A DNA stretch of 64,000 nt, from NCBI RefSeq assembly GCF_014204895.1, contig NZ_JACHMF010000001.1:8618001-8682000 (forward strand), written 5' to 3'. This stretch comes from Paractinoplanes abujensis. Lineage in GTDB: Bacteria; Actinomycetota; Actinomycetes; Mycobacteriales; Micromonosporaceae. The notes beneath the pieces were generated by a model. That model had not been told where the DNA came from. It worked only from the letters and a program-made list of their open reading frames with translations, and made no database searches. Of this stretch, positions 16,430 to 24,571 are shown in pieces. Every line of letters starts with the position of its first letter. Position 1 is the first letter of the stretch. Both the position numbers and the translations under genes were made by a program.

Positions 16430-17947
16430 ATGCGCCCACGTCCACGGTTGCTGGCCATCGCCGCGGCAGCCCTCACAGCTGTCTCGCTGAGCCCTCTTCC
16501 CGCTGCTCAGGCCGCTCCTGCCCCCTCGCCCGCCATCGACATCGACCCCGGCATGCTCAGCGCGATGCGCCGGGACCTCAAGCTGAACGACGCCCAGATC
16601 GAGGCGCGGCTGCGGACCGAGGCGGCGGCGCCCGTGGTCGAGAAGCGGCTCAAGGCCGTGCTCGGTCCGGCCTTCGCGGGAGCCTGGATCCCCTCCGGGG
16701 CGTCCCGGCTGACGGTTGCGGCCACTTCGTCCTCCGCCGCGGCCGCCGTGCGATCGTCAGGTGCGGATTTTGCGGTGGTTCGCAGATCCGCGTCCGATCT
16801 TCTCCGTCTGCGCGACAGCTTGGACAAGAAGGCGAAAAGCGCAAAGCCTTCCGTCGTACGGGGGTGGTACGTCGACGTCCCCAACAACCGGGTGGTGGTC
16901 ATGGCCGCTCCCGGCTCCGAAAGTGCCGCGCGCGCCTTCGCCGGCGCATCGGTCACCGTGGTCACCGCGGCCGAACAGCCCCGCGCGCTCTACGACATCC
17001 GCGGCGGCGACCAGTACGTGATCAACGGCAACACGCTGTGCTCGGTCGGCTTCTCGGTCGCAGGTGGCTTTGTCACCGCCGGTCACTGCGGCGGCACCGG
17101 CAGCCCCACCCTGGGCTACAACAACGTCGCCCAAGGCACCTTCGCCGGCTCCTCGTTCCCCGGCAACGACTACGCCTGGGTGCGTACGAACGGCAACTGG
17201 ACCCCGCAACCGTGGGTCAACAACTACGCCGGCGGCAACGTCACCGTGGCCGGCTCGCAGGACGCGGCCATCGGCAGCTCGATCTGCCGTTCCGGCCGCA
17301 CCACAGGCTGGCGCTGCGGCACCCTGCTCGGCCGCAACGAGACGATCGTCTACTCCCAGGGCGCGGTGTCCGGCCTGTCCCGCAGCAACGCGTGCGCCGA
17401 ACCGGGCGACTCCGGCGGCTCGTGGATCTCGGGCAACCAGGCCCAAGGCGTCACCTCGGGCGGCACGGGCAACTGCTCCAGCGGCGGCACGATGTGGTTC
17501 CAGCCGGTCAACGAGATCCTCCAGACGTACGGCCTGGCCCTGACCACCACCGGCGGCGGTGGCGGCGGCTCCGCGGTGATCAGCAACTGGAACAACAAGT
17601 GCATCGACGTGCCGAACGGCAACTTCGCCGACGGCGTCCAGCTGCAGATGTGGAACTGCAACAACAGCGCCGCCCAGAAGTGGGAGTTCGTCGACGGCAC
17701 CCTGCGGACGTCGAACAACAAGTGCATGGACGTCGCGTGGGGCTCCACGGCCAACGGCGCCGCCATCCAGATCGTCACGTGCAGCGGCAACCCCGCCCAG
17801 CAGTTCGTCCTGTCGGCGGCCGGTGACCTGGTCAACCCGCAAGCGAACAAGTGCGTGGACATCGCCGAGTGGAACGGCAACGAAGGCGCGCGCCTGCACC
17901 TGTGGGACTGCGTCGGCGGAGCCAACCAGAAGTGGCGCCGCGGCTGA
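16430..17947 (+). CDS. Secreted S1 serine protease (streptogrisin/alpha-lytic type) with ricin-type lectin domain
   Basis: 505 residues from ATG 16430 after GAGAGGA. A Sec signal peptide (1-27) ends in AQA. The prodomain (about 30-200) is of the alpha-lytic protease type that acts as a folding chaperone. The protease domain has the full triad: His219 in TAGHC, Asp247 in GNDYAWV and Ser328 in EPGDSGGSW. After a Gly linker, residues about 381-505 form a beta-trefoil with three QxW-like repeats (AAQKWEF, PAQQFVL, ANQKWRR). That lectin should hold the enzyme on carbohydrate, for example a cell wall. A strong hairpin follows the stop. Confidence 0.93.
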   Translation: MRPRPRLLAIAAAALTAVSLSPLPAAQAAPAPSPAIDIDPGMLSAMRRDLKLNDAQIEARLRTEAAAPVVEKRLKAVLGPAFAGAWIPSGASRLTVAATSSSAAAAVRSSGADFAVVRRSASDLLRLRDSLDKKAKSAKPSVVRGWYVDVPNNRVVVMAAPGSESAARAFAGASVTVVTAAEQPRALYDIRGGDQYVINGNTLCSVGFSVAGGFVTAGHCGGTGSPTLGYNNVAQGTFAGSSFPGNDYAWVRTNGNWTPQPWVNNYAGGNVTVAGSQDAAIGSSICRSGRTTGWRCGTLLGRNETIVYSQGAVSGLSRSNACAEPGDSGGSWISGNQAQGVTSGGTGNCSSGGTMWFQPVNEILQTYGLALTTTGGGGGGSAVISNWNNKCIDVPNGNFADGVQLQMWNCNNSAAQKWEFVDGTLRTSNNKCMDVAWGSTANGAAIQIVTCSGNPAQQFVLSAAGDLVNPQANKCVDIAEWNGNEGARLHLWDCVGGANQKWRRG

Positions 17948-17954
17948 TTTTCTT

Positions 17955-17989
17955 CCGGCATCGCGGCCATTCGGTGGCCGCGATGCCGG
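17955..17989 (+). terminator. Long perfect hairpin after the protease gene
   Basis: A 15-bp perfect stem (17955-17969 with 17975-17989) encloses the loop TTCGG, 8 bp after the stop. There is no following T tract, but the stem is very stable. An ATG at 17983 lies inside the stem, which argues against it as the start of the next gene. Confidence 0.75.
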
Positions 17990-18003
17990 GCACCTTCGAC
18001 GTC

Positions 18004-18429
18004 ATGACACTCGACCGTTCCGGATCCCGCATCGACCACCTCAACCTGGCCGTCCCGTCGCTGACCGAGGCGGTGGCGTTCTACGAGCCGGTGCTGGCCG
18101 CCATCGGCATCACCAAGATGCTGGAGATCCCACCCAACGCCACCCCCAACCAGCCCACCGCCATGACCGGCTTCGGCCTGGCCGACGTCAAGCCCTACTT
18201 CTGGCTCATCGACGGCGGCGTGGTGGGCACCAACATGCACGTGGCCTTCACGGTCGACACCCGCGCCGACGTGGACACGTTCTACGAGGCGGCCCTGTCG
18301 GCGGGCGCCACGTCGTTGCTGAAGCCCGCAGTCCATCCCGAATACCACGACGACTATTACGGCGCGTTCGTCCTGGACCTGCACGGCATCAACCTCGAAG
18401 CCGTCTGCCACCACCCCGGACAAGCCTGA
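18004..18429 (+). CDS. VOC (glyoxalase/bleomycin-resistance) family protein
   Basis: About 141 residues from ATG 18004, the first ATG after the terminator hairpin. The paired beta-alpha-beta-beta-beta modules are visible: IDHLNLAVPSLTEAVAFYEPVLAA, then MHVAFTVDTRADVDTFYEAAL and the closing GAFVLDLHGINLEAVCH. Candidate metal ligands are His in IDHLN, His in MHVAF and Glu in NLEAV. The family includes lyases, dioxygenases and sequestering resistance proteins. The exact role cannot be told. No Shine-Dalgarno sequence is obvious. Confidence 0.8.
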   Translation: MTLDRSGSRIDHLNLAVPSLTEAVAFYEPVLAAIGITKMLEIPPNATPNQPTAMTGFGLADVKPYFWLIDGGVVGTNMHVAFTVDTRADVDTFYEAALSAGATSLLKPAVHPEYHDDYYGAFVLDLHGINLEAVCHHPGQA

Positions 18430-18446
18430 CGGAGAGTTGCCGCGGC

Positions 18447-18474
18447 GCCTGTCCGAGCGCTTGTTCGGGCAGGC
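18447..18474 (+). terminator. Hairpin after the VOC gene
   Basis: GCCTGTCCGA (18447-18456) pairs with TCGGGCAGGC (18465-18474) with one G-T type mismatch and an 8-base loop. It has no T tail. Confidence 0.5.
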
Positions 18475-18572
18475 CGGGTGGGCTTAAAGGCCTTCAAGAT
18501 GATCGTTAAGGTCGTTTTAAGGGGGCGGCTTCGAGCATGGGCAGGTCCGCTACTACGGAGGCCTGTTCCACC

Positions 18573-18608
18573 ATGCGTCACAAGCGAACGATGCGTCACA
18601 AGCGAACC
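18573..18608 (+). repeat. 18-bp direct duplication of the start-codon region
   Basis: The 18 bp beginning ATGCGTCACAAGCGAAC occur at 18573-18590 and again at 18591-18608, differing only in the last base. The protein thus begins MRHKRTMRHKRTL, with two possible start codons and a doubled basic n-region. Confidence 0.9.
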
Positions 18609-20204
18609 CTGGTCCTTTCCACGGTGGCTGCGGCCGTGGTCGGGGTTACCACCTGGATCGCGTTGCCGGCTTCGGCTGCTGCGCCTACTGCCACGTTGCG
18701 TACGGTCTCGGACTGGGGTTCGGGGTGGCAGAGCGAGGTGACCATCAAGAACACCGGCGGCGACATGAAGTCGTGGAAGGTGGAGTTCGATCTGCCGGCC
18801 GGGGGGTCGATCGGCAGCTACTGGGACACCGATCTGGCCGTGAGCGGCAACCACCTGACCTTCAGCAACCGGTCGTGGAACGGGGTCGTGCCGGCGGACG
18901 CCGGCGTGACCTTCGGGTTCGTCGGGGCGGGCGGCAAGCCGGCCAACTGCAAGCTCAACGGCATGCCGTGCGGTAGTGGCGGCGACGTGATCACCACTAC
19001 GGCCCCGACGGTGGCGCCGACGACCAAGGCGCCCGCCGCGACGCCGCCTGCTAAGACACCGCCCGCGGCAACGAAACCAGCGGAGACCGAGCCCACGAGC
19101 GTGCCGCCCAAGAGTGACGTCCTGCCGGTCAAGGTCACCAACGAGACGGGCCGCGGGGAGAACGTCTTCCTCTACCTGCTGGGCACGAACCTGACGACCG
19201 GCAAGCTCGGCTACGTCAACGCGGACGGCGCGTTCACCAACTGGTCGGGTGGCGGCTCGGTGCCCGTACCGGCCCCGGACGTCTCGATCCCGGGACCGGC
19301 CGACGGGTCCAGCGTCACGGTCAAGATGCCGAAGAACCTGTCCGGGCGTCTCTACATGTCGTTCGGGCAGAAGCTGGACTTCCGGCTGACCACCGACGGC
19401 CTGGTGCAGCCGGCGCCGTGGGCGGGCGGCGACCCCAACCGCGACATCCTGTTCGACTGGAGCGAGTTCACGTTCAACGACGGCGGCCTGTTCATCAACA
19501 GCTCGCAGGTCGACATGTTCGCGGTGCCGCACGCCATCAGCGTGACCGGTGGCGACGGCAAGACGCTGAAGACGGGTGAGGTCAGGACCAACGGCCGGCA
19601 GCGGGTCATCGACGCCATCAAGGCGTCGCCCGACTTCGCGAAGAGCGTGGTGACCCGGGGCGACGGCACGGTGCTGCGGGTGCTGGCGCCGGGCAAGGCG
19701 GCCGACGCGGGCCTGATGAGCCCGACGTTCCTCGACTCGTACATCACGAAGTCGTGGAACACGTACACCGGCAAGAACCTGACCGTTGTGCCGTTCAGCG
19801 ACCAGCCGGACACGAAGTTCTTCGGCCGCACCAGCGGGAACGTCATGAACTTCACGGACAGCACCGGCAAGACGGTGGCCTCGTTCACCAAGCCCTCGAC
19901 CGCCGACGTGTGGGGTTGTGACGGCGCGCTCGGCGCCCCCAACGACCTGGTCGTCGGCCCGATCGCCCGCACCCTGTGCGCCGCGCTGACCCGCAACACC
20001 CTGGACAAGCTGGACGTGCAGCCGAGCGGCACGGCGGCCGACTTCTACCAGGGCGAGAGTGCCAACGTGTACGGCAAGGTCATCCACGACAACATGGTCG
20101 ACGGCCGGGCGTACGCGTTCGCCTTCGACGACGTGCAGGCGCAGGAGTCGCTGGTGCACAGCGGCGACCCGCGGCTCGCGGGCATCACGTTGAGTCGTTT
20201 CTGA
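18573..20204 (+). CDS. Secreted GH64 beta-1,3-glucanase (laminaripentaose-producing type) with N-terminal CBM2
   Basis: 543 residues from ATG 18573, 11 bp after GGAGG. Signal peptide to about residue 36 (ALPASAAA). A CBM2-like cellulose/chitin-binding domain follows (about 37-132: VSDWGSGWQSEVTIKNTGG, SNRSWNG). A Thr/Pro/Ala linker spans about 135-175. The GH64 thaumatin-like catalytic domain begins near LPVKVTNETGRGENVFLYLLG. FDWSEFTFN and INSSQVDMF place Glu298 and Asp314 16 residues apart, the spacing of the known catalytic Glu154/Asp170 pair. The enzyme should release laminaripentaose from fungal-wall beta-1,3-glucan. A bidirectional terminator follows. Confidence 0.92.
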   Translation: MRHKRTMRHKRTLVLSTVAAAVVGVTTWIALPASAAAPTATLRTVSDWGSGWQSEVTIKNTGGDMKSWKVEFDLPAGGSIGSYWDTDLAVSGNHLTFSNRSWNGVVPADAGVTFGFVGAGGKPANCKLNGMPCGSGGDVITTTAPTVAPTTKAPAATPPAKTPPAATKPAETEPTSVPPKSDVLPVKVTNETGRGENVFLYLLGTNLTTGKLGYVNADGAFTNWSGGGSVPVPAPDVSIPGPADGSSVTVKMPKNLSGRLYMSFGQKLDFRLTTDGLVQPAPWAGGDPNRDILFDWSEFTFNDGGLFINSSQVDMFAVPHAISVTGGDGKTLKTGEVRTNGRQRVIDAIKASPDFAKSVVTRGDGTVLRVLAPGKAADAGLMSPTFLDSYITKSWNTYTGKNLTVVPFSDQPDTKFFGRTSGNVMNFTDSTGKTVASFTKPSTADVWGCDGALGAPNDLVVGPIARTLCAALTRNTLDKLDVQPSGTAADFYQGESANVYGKVIHDNMVDGRAYAFAFDDVQAQESLVHSGDPRLAGITLSRF

Positions 20205-20247
20205 GGGGTAGGCGTCCGCCGGAAAGACCGGAAGGGCGCCGCATACG

Positions 20248-20300
20248 GGAGCGCCGGCCGGGCCGCAGCGGGAGGGGACCGCAGCGGTGGCCGGCGCTCC
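20248..20300. terminator. Hairpin between convergent GH64 and MFS genes
   Basis: GGAGCGCCGGCC (20248-20259) pairs perfectly with GGCCGGCGCTCC (20289-20300) and can serve both directions. The loop contains a second short repeat, CCGCAGCGG/ACCGCAGCGG. Confidence 0.7.
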
Positions 20301-20306
20301 TTCATG

Positions 20307-21713
20307 TCAGTGAGCGGTGGCGGTGCGGGGCAGGGCGAGCATCGCCAGGGCGGCCAGCACGTACGCGGCCACCTGCCACGGCATCACCTGGGCGAGCGCC
20401 TGCCCGAAGACCGGCGGCGCGCCCAGGGCGTCGAAGAAGACGGTGCCGAGCACGGCGATCCCGACCGCGCCACCGATCTGGGTGGCGGTGGACAGCACCC
20501 CGCCCGCGGCGCCCGCCTGGTGCCCGGGCACGCCGGCCAGTACGACGTTGACCAGGATGGGGGCGGCCAGGCCGAGGCCCAGGCCGCCGAGGAACAGGGC
20601 ACCGGCCAGGGACCAGTAGCCGGGCGCGCCGCCGTCGCGGACCAGCAGCCACAGCAGGCCCTGGGACGCGGCGAGGGTCAGGGCGCCGGTGACCAGCAGG
20701 GCCCGGCCCGCCTTGGCGGCGAGCGCGACCCCGGCGCCGGAGGTGAGGATCGAACCGATCGCGTACGGCAGGATCACCAGGCCCGTCTCCCAGGCCGACC
20801 GGCCCGTCCCGGCCTGCAGATAGATCGACAGGACCAGGAAGAACGAGGCCAGCGCGCCGAAGAACAGCACCGACACCGCCAGCCCGGCCGTGAACGGACG
20901 GACGCTCAGCAGCGCCGGGTCCAGGACGCCCCGGCCCTCGAGGCCCCGCTCGTACGCCACGAACCAGGCCAGCAGGACCAGCCCGCCCACCAGCAGCGCC
21001 CACCCCCACCACGGCCAGCCCCAGTCCCGGCCCTGCACCAGCGGCAGCAGCACCAGCACGACCGCGACGGCCGACAGCAGCGCACCGGCGATGTCGAGGC
21101 GGGCCGGCGCGGGTGAGGTCGACTCGGGCAGCACCCGCAGGCCCAGAATCAGGGCGACCAGCGCGACCGGGATGTTGATCCAGAAGATCGTGCGCCAGCC
21201 CAGACCCCACAGGTCCGCGTCGACCAGCGCGCCGCCGAGCAGCGGGCCGGCGACCGCGGCCAAACCCTGCACCGCGCCGTAGGCCCCGAACGCCTTGGCC
21301 ATCGCGGCCGGCGCGAACGAGGACCGGATGATGCCGAAGACCTGCGGCACCAGGAAGCCCCCGGCCAGGCCCTGCACCGCGCGCAGGGCGATCAGCGCCC
21401 CCGCGGACGGGGCCAGCGCGCAGGCCGCGGAGGCGACGGCAAAGCCGACCAGGGCGACGAGGAAGACCCGGCGGCGCCCGTACGCGTCGCCGACGCGCCC
21501 GCCGGTGATCAGGCCCGAACCGAGGGCCAGGGTGTAGGCGGCCACCGTCCATTGGAGTTGGGCCTCACCGGCGTTGAGGTCGGCGGCGATGTCGGGGGCG
21601 GCGACCGTGACGATCGTGACGTCGAGCAGGTCCATGAACGAGGCGAACAGGACGACCAGCAGGGCAATCGACGCCCGTCGGCCCGTGACGGCGGTGGAGA
21701 GGTGAGTGCTCAT
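20307..21713 (-). CDS. DHA2-type (EmrB/QacA-like) drug efflux MFS transporter
   Basis: 468 residues and about 14 membrane segments. TM1 is SFMDLLDVTIVTVAAPDIAADL (the LDxTIVNVALP-type motif D1). Loop 2-3 is GGRVGDAYGRRRVFL, and motif C is AAVAGPLLGGALVD. Proton-driven export of toxic organic compounds is expected. Start ATG 21713. It is divergent from a WYL regulator, and a perfect 9+9 bp palindrome lies in the 63-bp gap, so expression is probably under that regulator. Confidence 0.9.
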   Translation of the reverse strand: MSTHLSTAVTGRRASIALLVVLFASFMDLLDVTIVTVAAPDIAADLNAGEAQLQWTVAAYTLALGSGLITGGRVGDAYGRRRVFLVALVGFAVASAACALAPSAGALIALRAVQGLAGGFLVPQVFGIIRSSFAPAAMAKAFGAYGAVQGLAAVAGPLLGGALVDADLWGLGWRTIFWINIPVALVALILGLRVLPESTSPAPARLDIAGALLSAVAVVLVLLPLVQGRDWGWPWWGWALLVGGLVLLAWFVAYERGLEGRGVLDPALLSVRPFTAGLAVSVLFFGALASFFLVLSIYLQAGTGRSAWETGLVILPYAIGSILTSGAGVALAAKAGRALLVTGALTLAASQGLLWLLVRDGGAPGYWSLAGALFLGGLGLGLAAPILVNVVLAGVPGHQAGAAGGVLSTATQIGGAVGIAVLGTVFFDALGAPPVFGQALAQVMPWQVAAYVLAALAMLALPRTATAH

Positions 21714-21733
21714 GGCGGGCAGAGTCGCAACGG

Positions 21734-21756
21734 TGGCGGTCACCGGCTGACCGCCA
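21734..21756. promoter_or_regulatory. Perfect palindromic operator between MFS pump and WYL regulator
   Basis: TGGCGGTCA (21734-21742) and TGACCGCCA (21748-21756) are perfect inverted 9-bp arms around CCGGC. It is the only such element in the 63-bp divergent gap, 20 bp from the regulator's GTG and 21 bp from the pump's ATG. Binding by the WYL protein is inferred. Confidence 0.65.
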
Positions 21757-21776
21757 GGTCTGCGATCGTGGTTTTC

Positions 21777-22772
21777 GTGGCCGATACCTCCGCGCGCATC
21801 CTGCGCCTGCTGTCCCTGCTCGAGGCGCGCGTCGAGTGGCCCGGCGCCGAGCTGGCCGCGCGGCTGGAGGTGTCGGCCCGGACCCTGCGGCGCGACGTCG
21901 ACACCCTGCGCGAGCTGGGCTATCCGGTCAACGCCGTGATGGGAGCGGGCGGGGGTTATCGGCTGGGCGCCGGGGGCCGGCTGCCCGCGCTGGTGCTGGA
22001 CGACGACCAGGCGATCGCGATCGCGCTGGCGTTGCAGACCGCCCCGGCCACGGTGAGCGGTATCGACGACGCCGTCGCGCGGGCGCTCACCACGCTGCGT
22101 CAGGTCATGCCGGCCCGGTTGCGGGCGGCCAGCGAGGCCTTTCAGGTCACCTCGCTGCGCAACTACTGGGAGTTCTCGGCCGCGCCCGTCGACGTGGAGA
22201 CGTTGCGCGTCGTCGGCGCCGCCATCCGTACGGCCCGGGTGTTGCGTTTCGACTACCGCGACACCGACGGCGCCGTCCCCGATCCGGGCCGGCCCGGTTT
22301 CCGGCCGCCCCGCGAGGTGGAGCCGCACCACCTGGTCGTCTGGGCCGGGCGCTGGTATCTGATCGCCCGCGACGGGCGCGACCGGACCTGGCACACCTTC
22401 CGCGTCGACCGGATCCAGCCCCGCACCCCGGGCGGCGGCGCGGTCTTCACGCCGCAGCCGCTCACCCCCGACGACCTGACCCGCCTGGTCGTGCAGAACC
22501 CGGACCGCGGCGACACCCCCGGGCGGTGGCAGTGCGTCGGGTCCGCCGTGCTCGACCTGCCCGCCCCGCTCGTCGCCCGCTGGGCCCCCGGCGGCTCCGT
22601 CGTGGAGCCCGTCGACGACCGGCGCTGCCGGCTCACGATCGGCGGCTGGTCGTGGACGGGGATCGCCGGGCTGTTCATCACCTTCGACAGCGACCTGAGC
22701 GAGGTCGAGCCCGCGGAACTGCGGGAGGCGATGGGGCGGATAGTGGAGCGGCTCGGCGCCGTCAGCCGATGA
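21777..22772 (+). CDS. HTH/WYL-domain transcriptional regulator (YafY/PafC-like)
   Basis: 331 residues from GTG 21777 (a GTG at 21768 is also possible). An N-terminal HTH_11 occupies 1-60 (RILRLLSLLEARVEWPGAELAARL, SARTLRRDVDTLRELGYPV). The WYL domain (about 140-215) carries EVEPHHLVVWAGRWYLIARDG with the WYL triplet, then a C-terminal WCX extension. WYL proteins sense small ligands or nucleic acid ends. Divergent placement and the shared palindrome make it the likely local regulator of the efflux pump at 20307. Its last 11 bp overlap the convergent peptidase gene. Confidence 0.9.
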   Translation: MADTSARILRLLSLLEARVEWPGAELAARLEVSARTLRRDVDTLRELGYPVNAVMGAGGGYRLGAGGRLPALVLDDDQAIAIALALQTAPATVSGIDDAVARALTTLRQVMPARLRAASEAFQVTSLRNYWEFSAAPVDVETLRVVGAAIRTARVLRFDYRDTDGAVPDPGRPGFRPPREVEPHHLVVWAGRWYLIARDGRDRTWHTFRVDRIQPRTPGGGAVFTPQPLTPDDLTRLVVQNPDRGDTPGRWQCVGSAVLDLPAPLVARWAPGGSVVEPVDDRRCRLTIGGWSWTGIAGLFITFDSDLSEVEPAELREAMGRIVERLGAVSR

Positions 22773-24552
22773 CCGGCCGCAGGTGGGTCTCCAGCCACTC
22801 GACCGTCTCGCGCATGTAGTCGGCTCGCGAGGAACGGTGCAGCAGTTCGTGACCCTCGCCCGGGAAGAGCAGGTAACGGTGCGGGATGCCGCGCTCCGCC
22901 AGGGCCCGTACGACCTGCTCGGCCTCGATCACCGGGACGTTGCTGTCGTTCTCGCCGTGCACGATCATCAGCGGGGTCCGCAGGTGGTCGATGCGGGTGA
23001 TGGGGGAGAGGTCCGCCAGCAGGACCTCGTCGGTCACCGGGTCGCCGTACTTGGAGACGGCCGCCGCCGCGATCCACGGCTCGGTGTGCTCGTAGAACGT
23101 GGCGAAGTTGGACATGCCGCAGACGTCGATGCCGACCGCGAACAGGTCGGGGAACGTCGTCAGCGCGGCCAGCGTGAGGTACCCGCCGTACGACCGGCCC
23201 ATGATGCCCAGCCGTGAACTATCGGAGATGCCCGATCCGACCAGGAAGGAAGCGCACGAGTGCACGTCCTGGATCGCGGCATAGCGCAAAGCGAGGTTGT
23301 CGGCGTTGACAAACGTACGGCCGAAACCCGACGACCCCCGGACGTTGGGCGCGAACACGGCAATGCCCCGGTCGACCAGCGACTGGAACAGCGGCCCGTG
23401 CCCCGGCCTCTCCTGCGCCTCCGGCCCGCCGTGGAACCACAGCACGGTCGGGAACGGCCCCTCGCCGGTGGGCCGGAACAGCCAGCCGCTCAGCTCCAGC
23501 CCGTCGTGCGCCGGGAACGTCTCGAGCGTGGGCGTCACCGCGCCGGGCGCGGGCGGCTCAGCCGACACCGGCACCACTCCGGTCGCCGCCGACGACACCC
23601 AGACCCCGTGCGGCTGTCCCGGCCCCTCGGCCGTGAAGCTCAGCGTGGACCCGTCGAACGACCAGGCCGGCCCGCTGATCACCAGGCCCGGCTGCGGGGT
23701 CAGCGGGCGCCGGGCGCCCGAGTCGAGGTCCAGCAGCTCGACCGACGACAGCCCGCCCCGCACGTTCCACAGCACCGCTGCCGTACGCCCGTCGGCCGTG
23801 ACCGCGAACGTCTCGACCTCGTCGGTCCCGGACGCGGCCAGCACCTCCACGCCGCCCTTGGCCACCCGGATCAGCACCGGCAGTTCGCCCGACTCGCTGC
23901 GGGCGTACACGGTTTCGCCGTCCGGCCCGAATACCGCCTGCTCGCCCGCCGTGACGAACTCGTCGACCCCGGTCAGCAGGTCGCGCACCACGATGTGGCG
24001 GTCGCCACGCGGGCCCACCCGCAGCAGCGCCCGGTCGCGGGCCGGCGCGACGTCGAGCAGCGAGATGAGCTCGCCGCGGGCGGCGATCGAGCGCGAGCCG
24101 TCGGCCGGGTCGATCAGCAGGGCGGTCGTCAGGTTCTCGGTCAGCGCCAGCAGTGAGCGGCCCGGCAGCCAGCGCATGTTGTCAGCCGTGTCGGCGCCGA
24201 AACCGGCCACCTGGTGCAGCTCGGAGCCGTCCGGCCGGACCAGCCACACCTCGTGCCGGGGCGCGCCGCCGGGGGCGACGTGGCAGGCCAGCCAGCCGCC
24301 GCCGGTCGACCACTGCACCGACGCGACCGGGGCCTCACCCGTGTCGACCAGGAACGTCAGGTCGCTGCCGACTGGCTGCACCCACACCTGGGGCCGGCCG
24401 CCGCGGTCGGAGACGTAGGCGGCGTGCCGGCCGTCCGGTGACAGCGCGGGCGACCAGCTGCCGGAGACCTCGGAGGGGAAGGAGCCCGTTTCTATGTCCG
24501 TCCAGCCCATCGGCAAAACGGTTACGTCGACACGGTTGAACTGACCGGTCAT
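22762..24552 (-). CDS. S9 family (prolyl oligopeptidase/acylaminoacyl-peptidase-like) serine peptidase
   Basis: 596 residues with no signal peptide, so cytoplasmic. An N-terminal seven-bladed beta-propeller covers about 25-340 (repeated SPDGRHAAYVSD-like strands), which usually gates substrate size. The C-terminal alpha/beta hydrolase holds Ser454 in GRSYGGYL, Asp536 in HGENDSNVPV and His568 in GEGHELLH. It would trim or cleave small peptides. It is the third gene of an operon, 19 bp after the amidotransferase stop, preceded by GGGAGGACC. In the known NAGGN trio a peptidase (of family M42) occupies the same slot. Confidence 0.9.
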   Translation of the reverse strand: MTGQFNRVDVTVLPMGWTDIETGSFPSEVSGSWSPALSPDGRHAAYVSDRGGRPQVWVQPVGSDLTFLVDTGEAPVASVQWSTGGGWLACHVAPGGAPRHEVWLVRPDGSELHQVAGFGADTADNMRWLPGRSLLALTENLTTALLIDPADGSRSIAARGELISLLDVAPARDRALLRVGPRGDRHIVVRDLLTGVDEFVTAGEQAVFGPDGETVYARSESGELPVLIRVAKGGVEVLAASGTDEVETFAVTADGRTAAVLWNVRGGLSSVELLDLDSGARRPLTPQPGLVISGPAWSFDGSTLSFTAEGPGQPHGVWVSSAATGVVPVSAEPPAPGAVTPTLETFPAHDGLELSGWLFRPTGEGPFPTVLWFHGGPEAQERPGHGPLFQSLVDRGIAVFAPNVRGSSGFGRTFVNADNLALRYAAIQDVHSCASFLVGSGISDSSRLGIMGRSYGGYLTLAALTTFPDLFAVGIDVCGMSNFATFYEHTEPWIAAAAVSKYGDPVTDEVLLADLSPITRIDHLRTPLMIVHGENDSNVPVIEAEQVVRALAERGIPHRYLLFPGEGHELLHRSSRADYMRETVEWLETHLRPVIG

Positions 24553-24571
24553 ACGGGTCCTCCCTCGATCA

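Noticed and set aside
17983..18003. Upstream ATG for the VOC protein
   Set aside because: The codon lies inside the perfect terminator hairpin and has no ribosome binding site; the next ATG at 18004 keeps the full domain.
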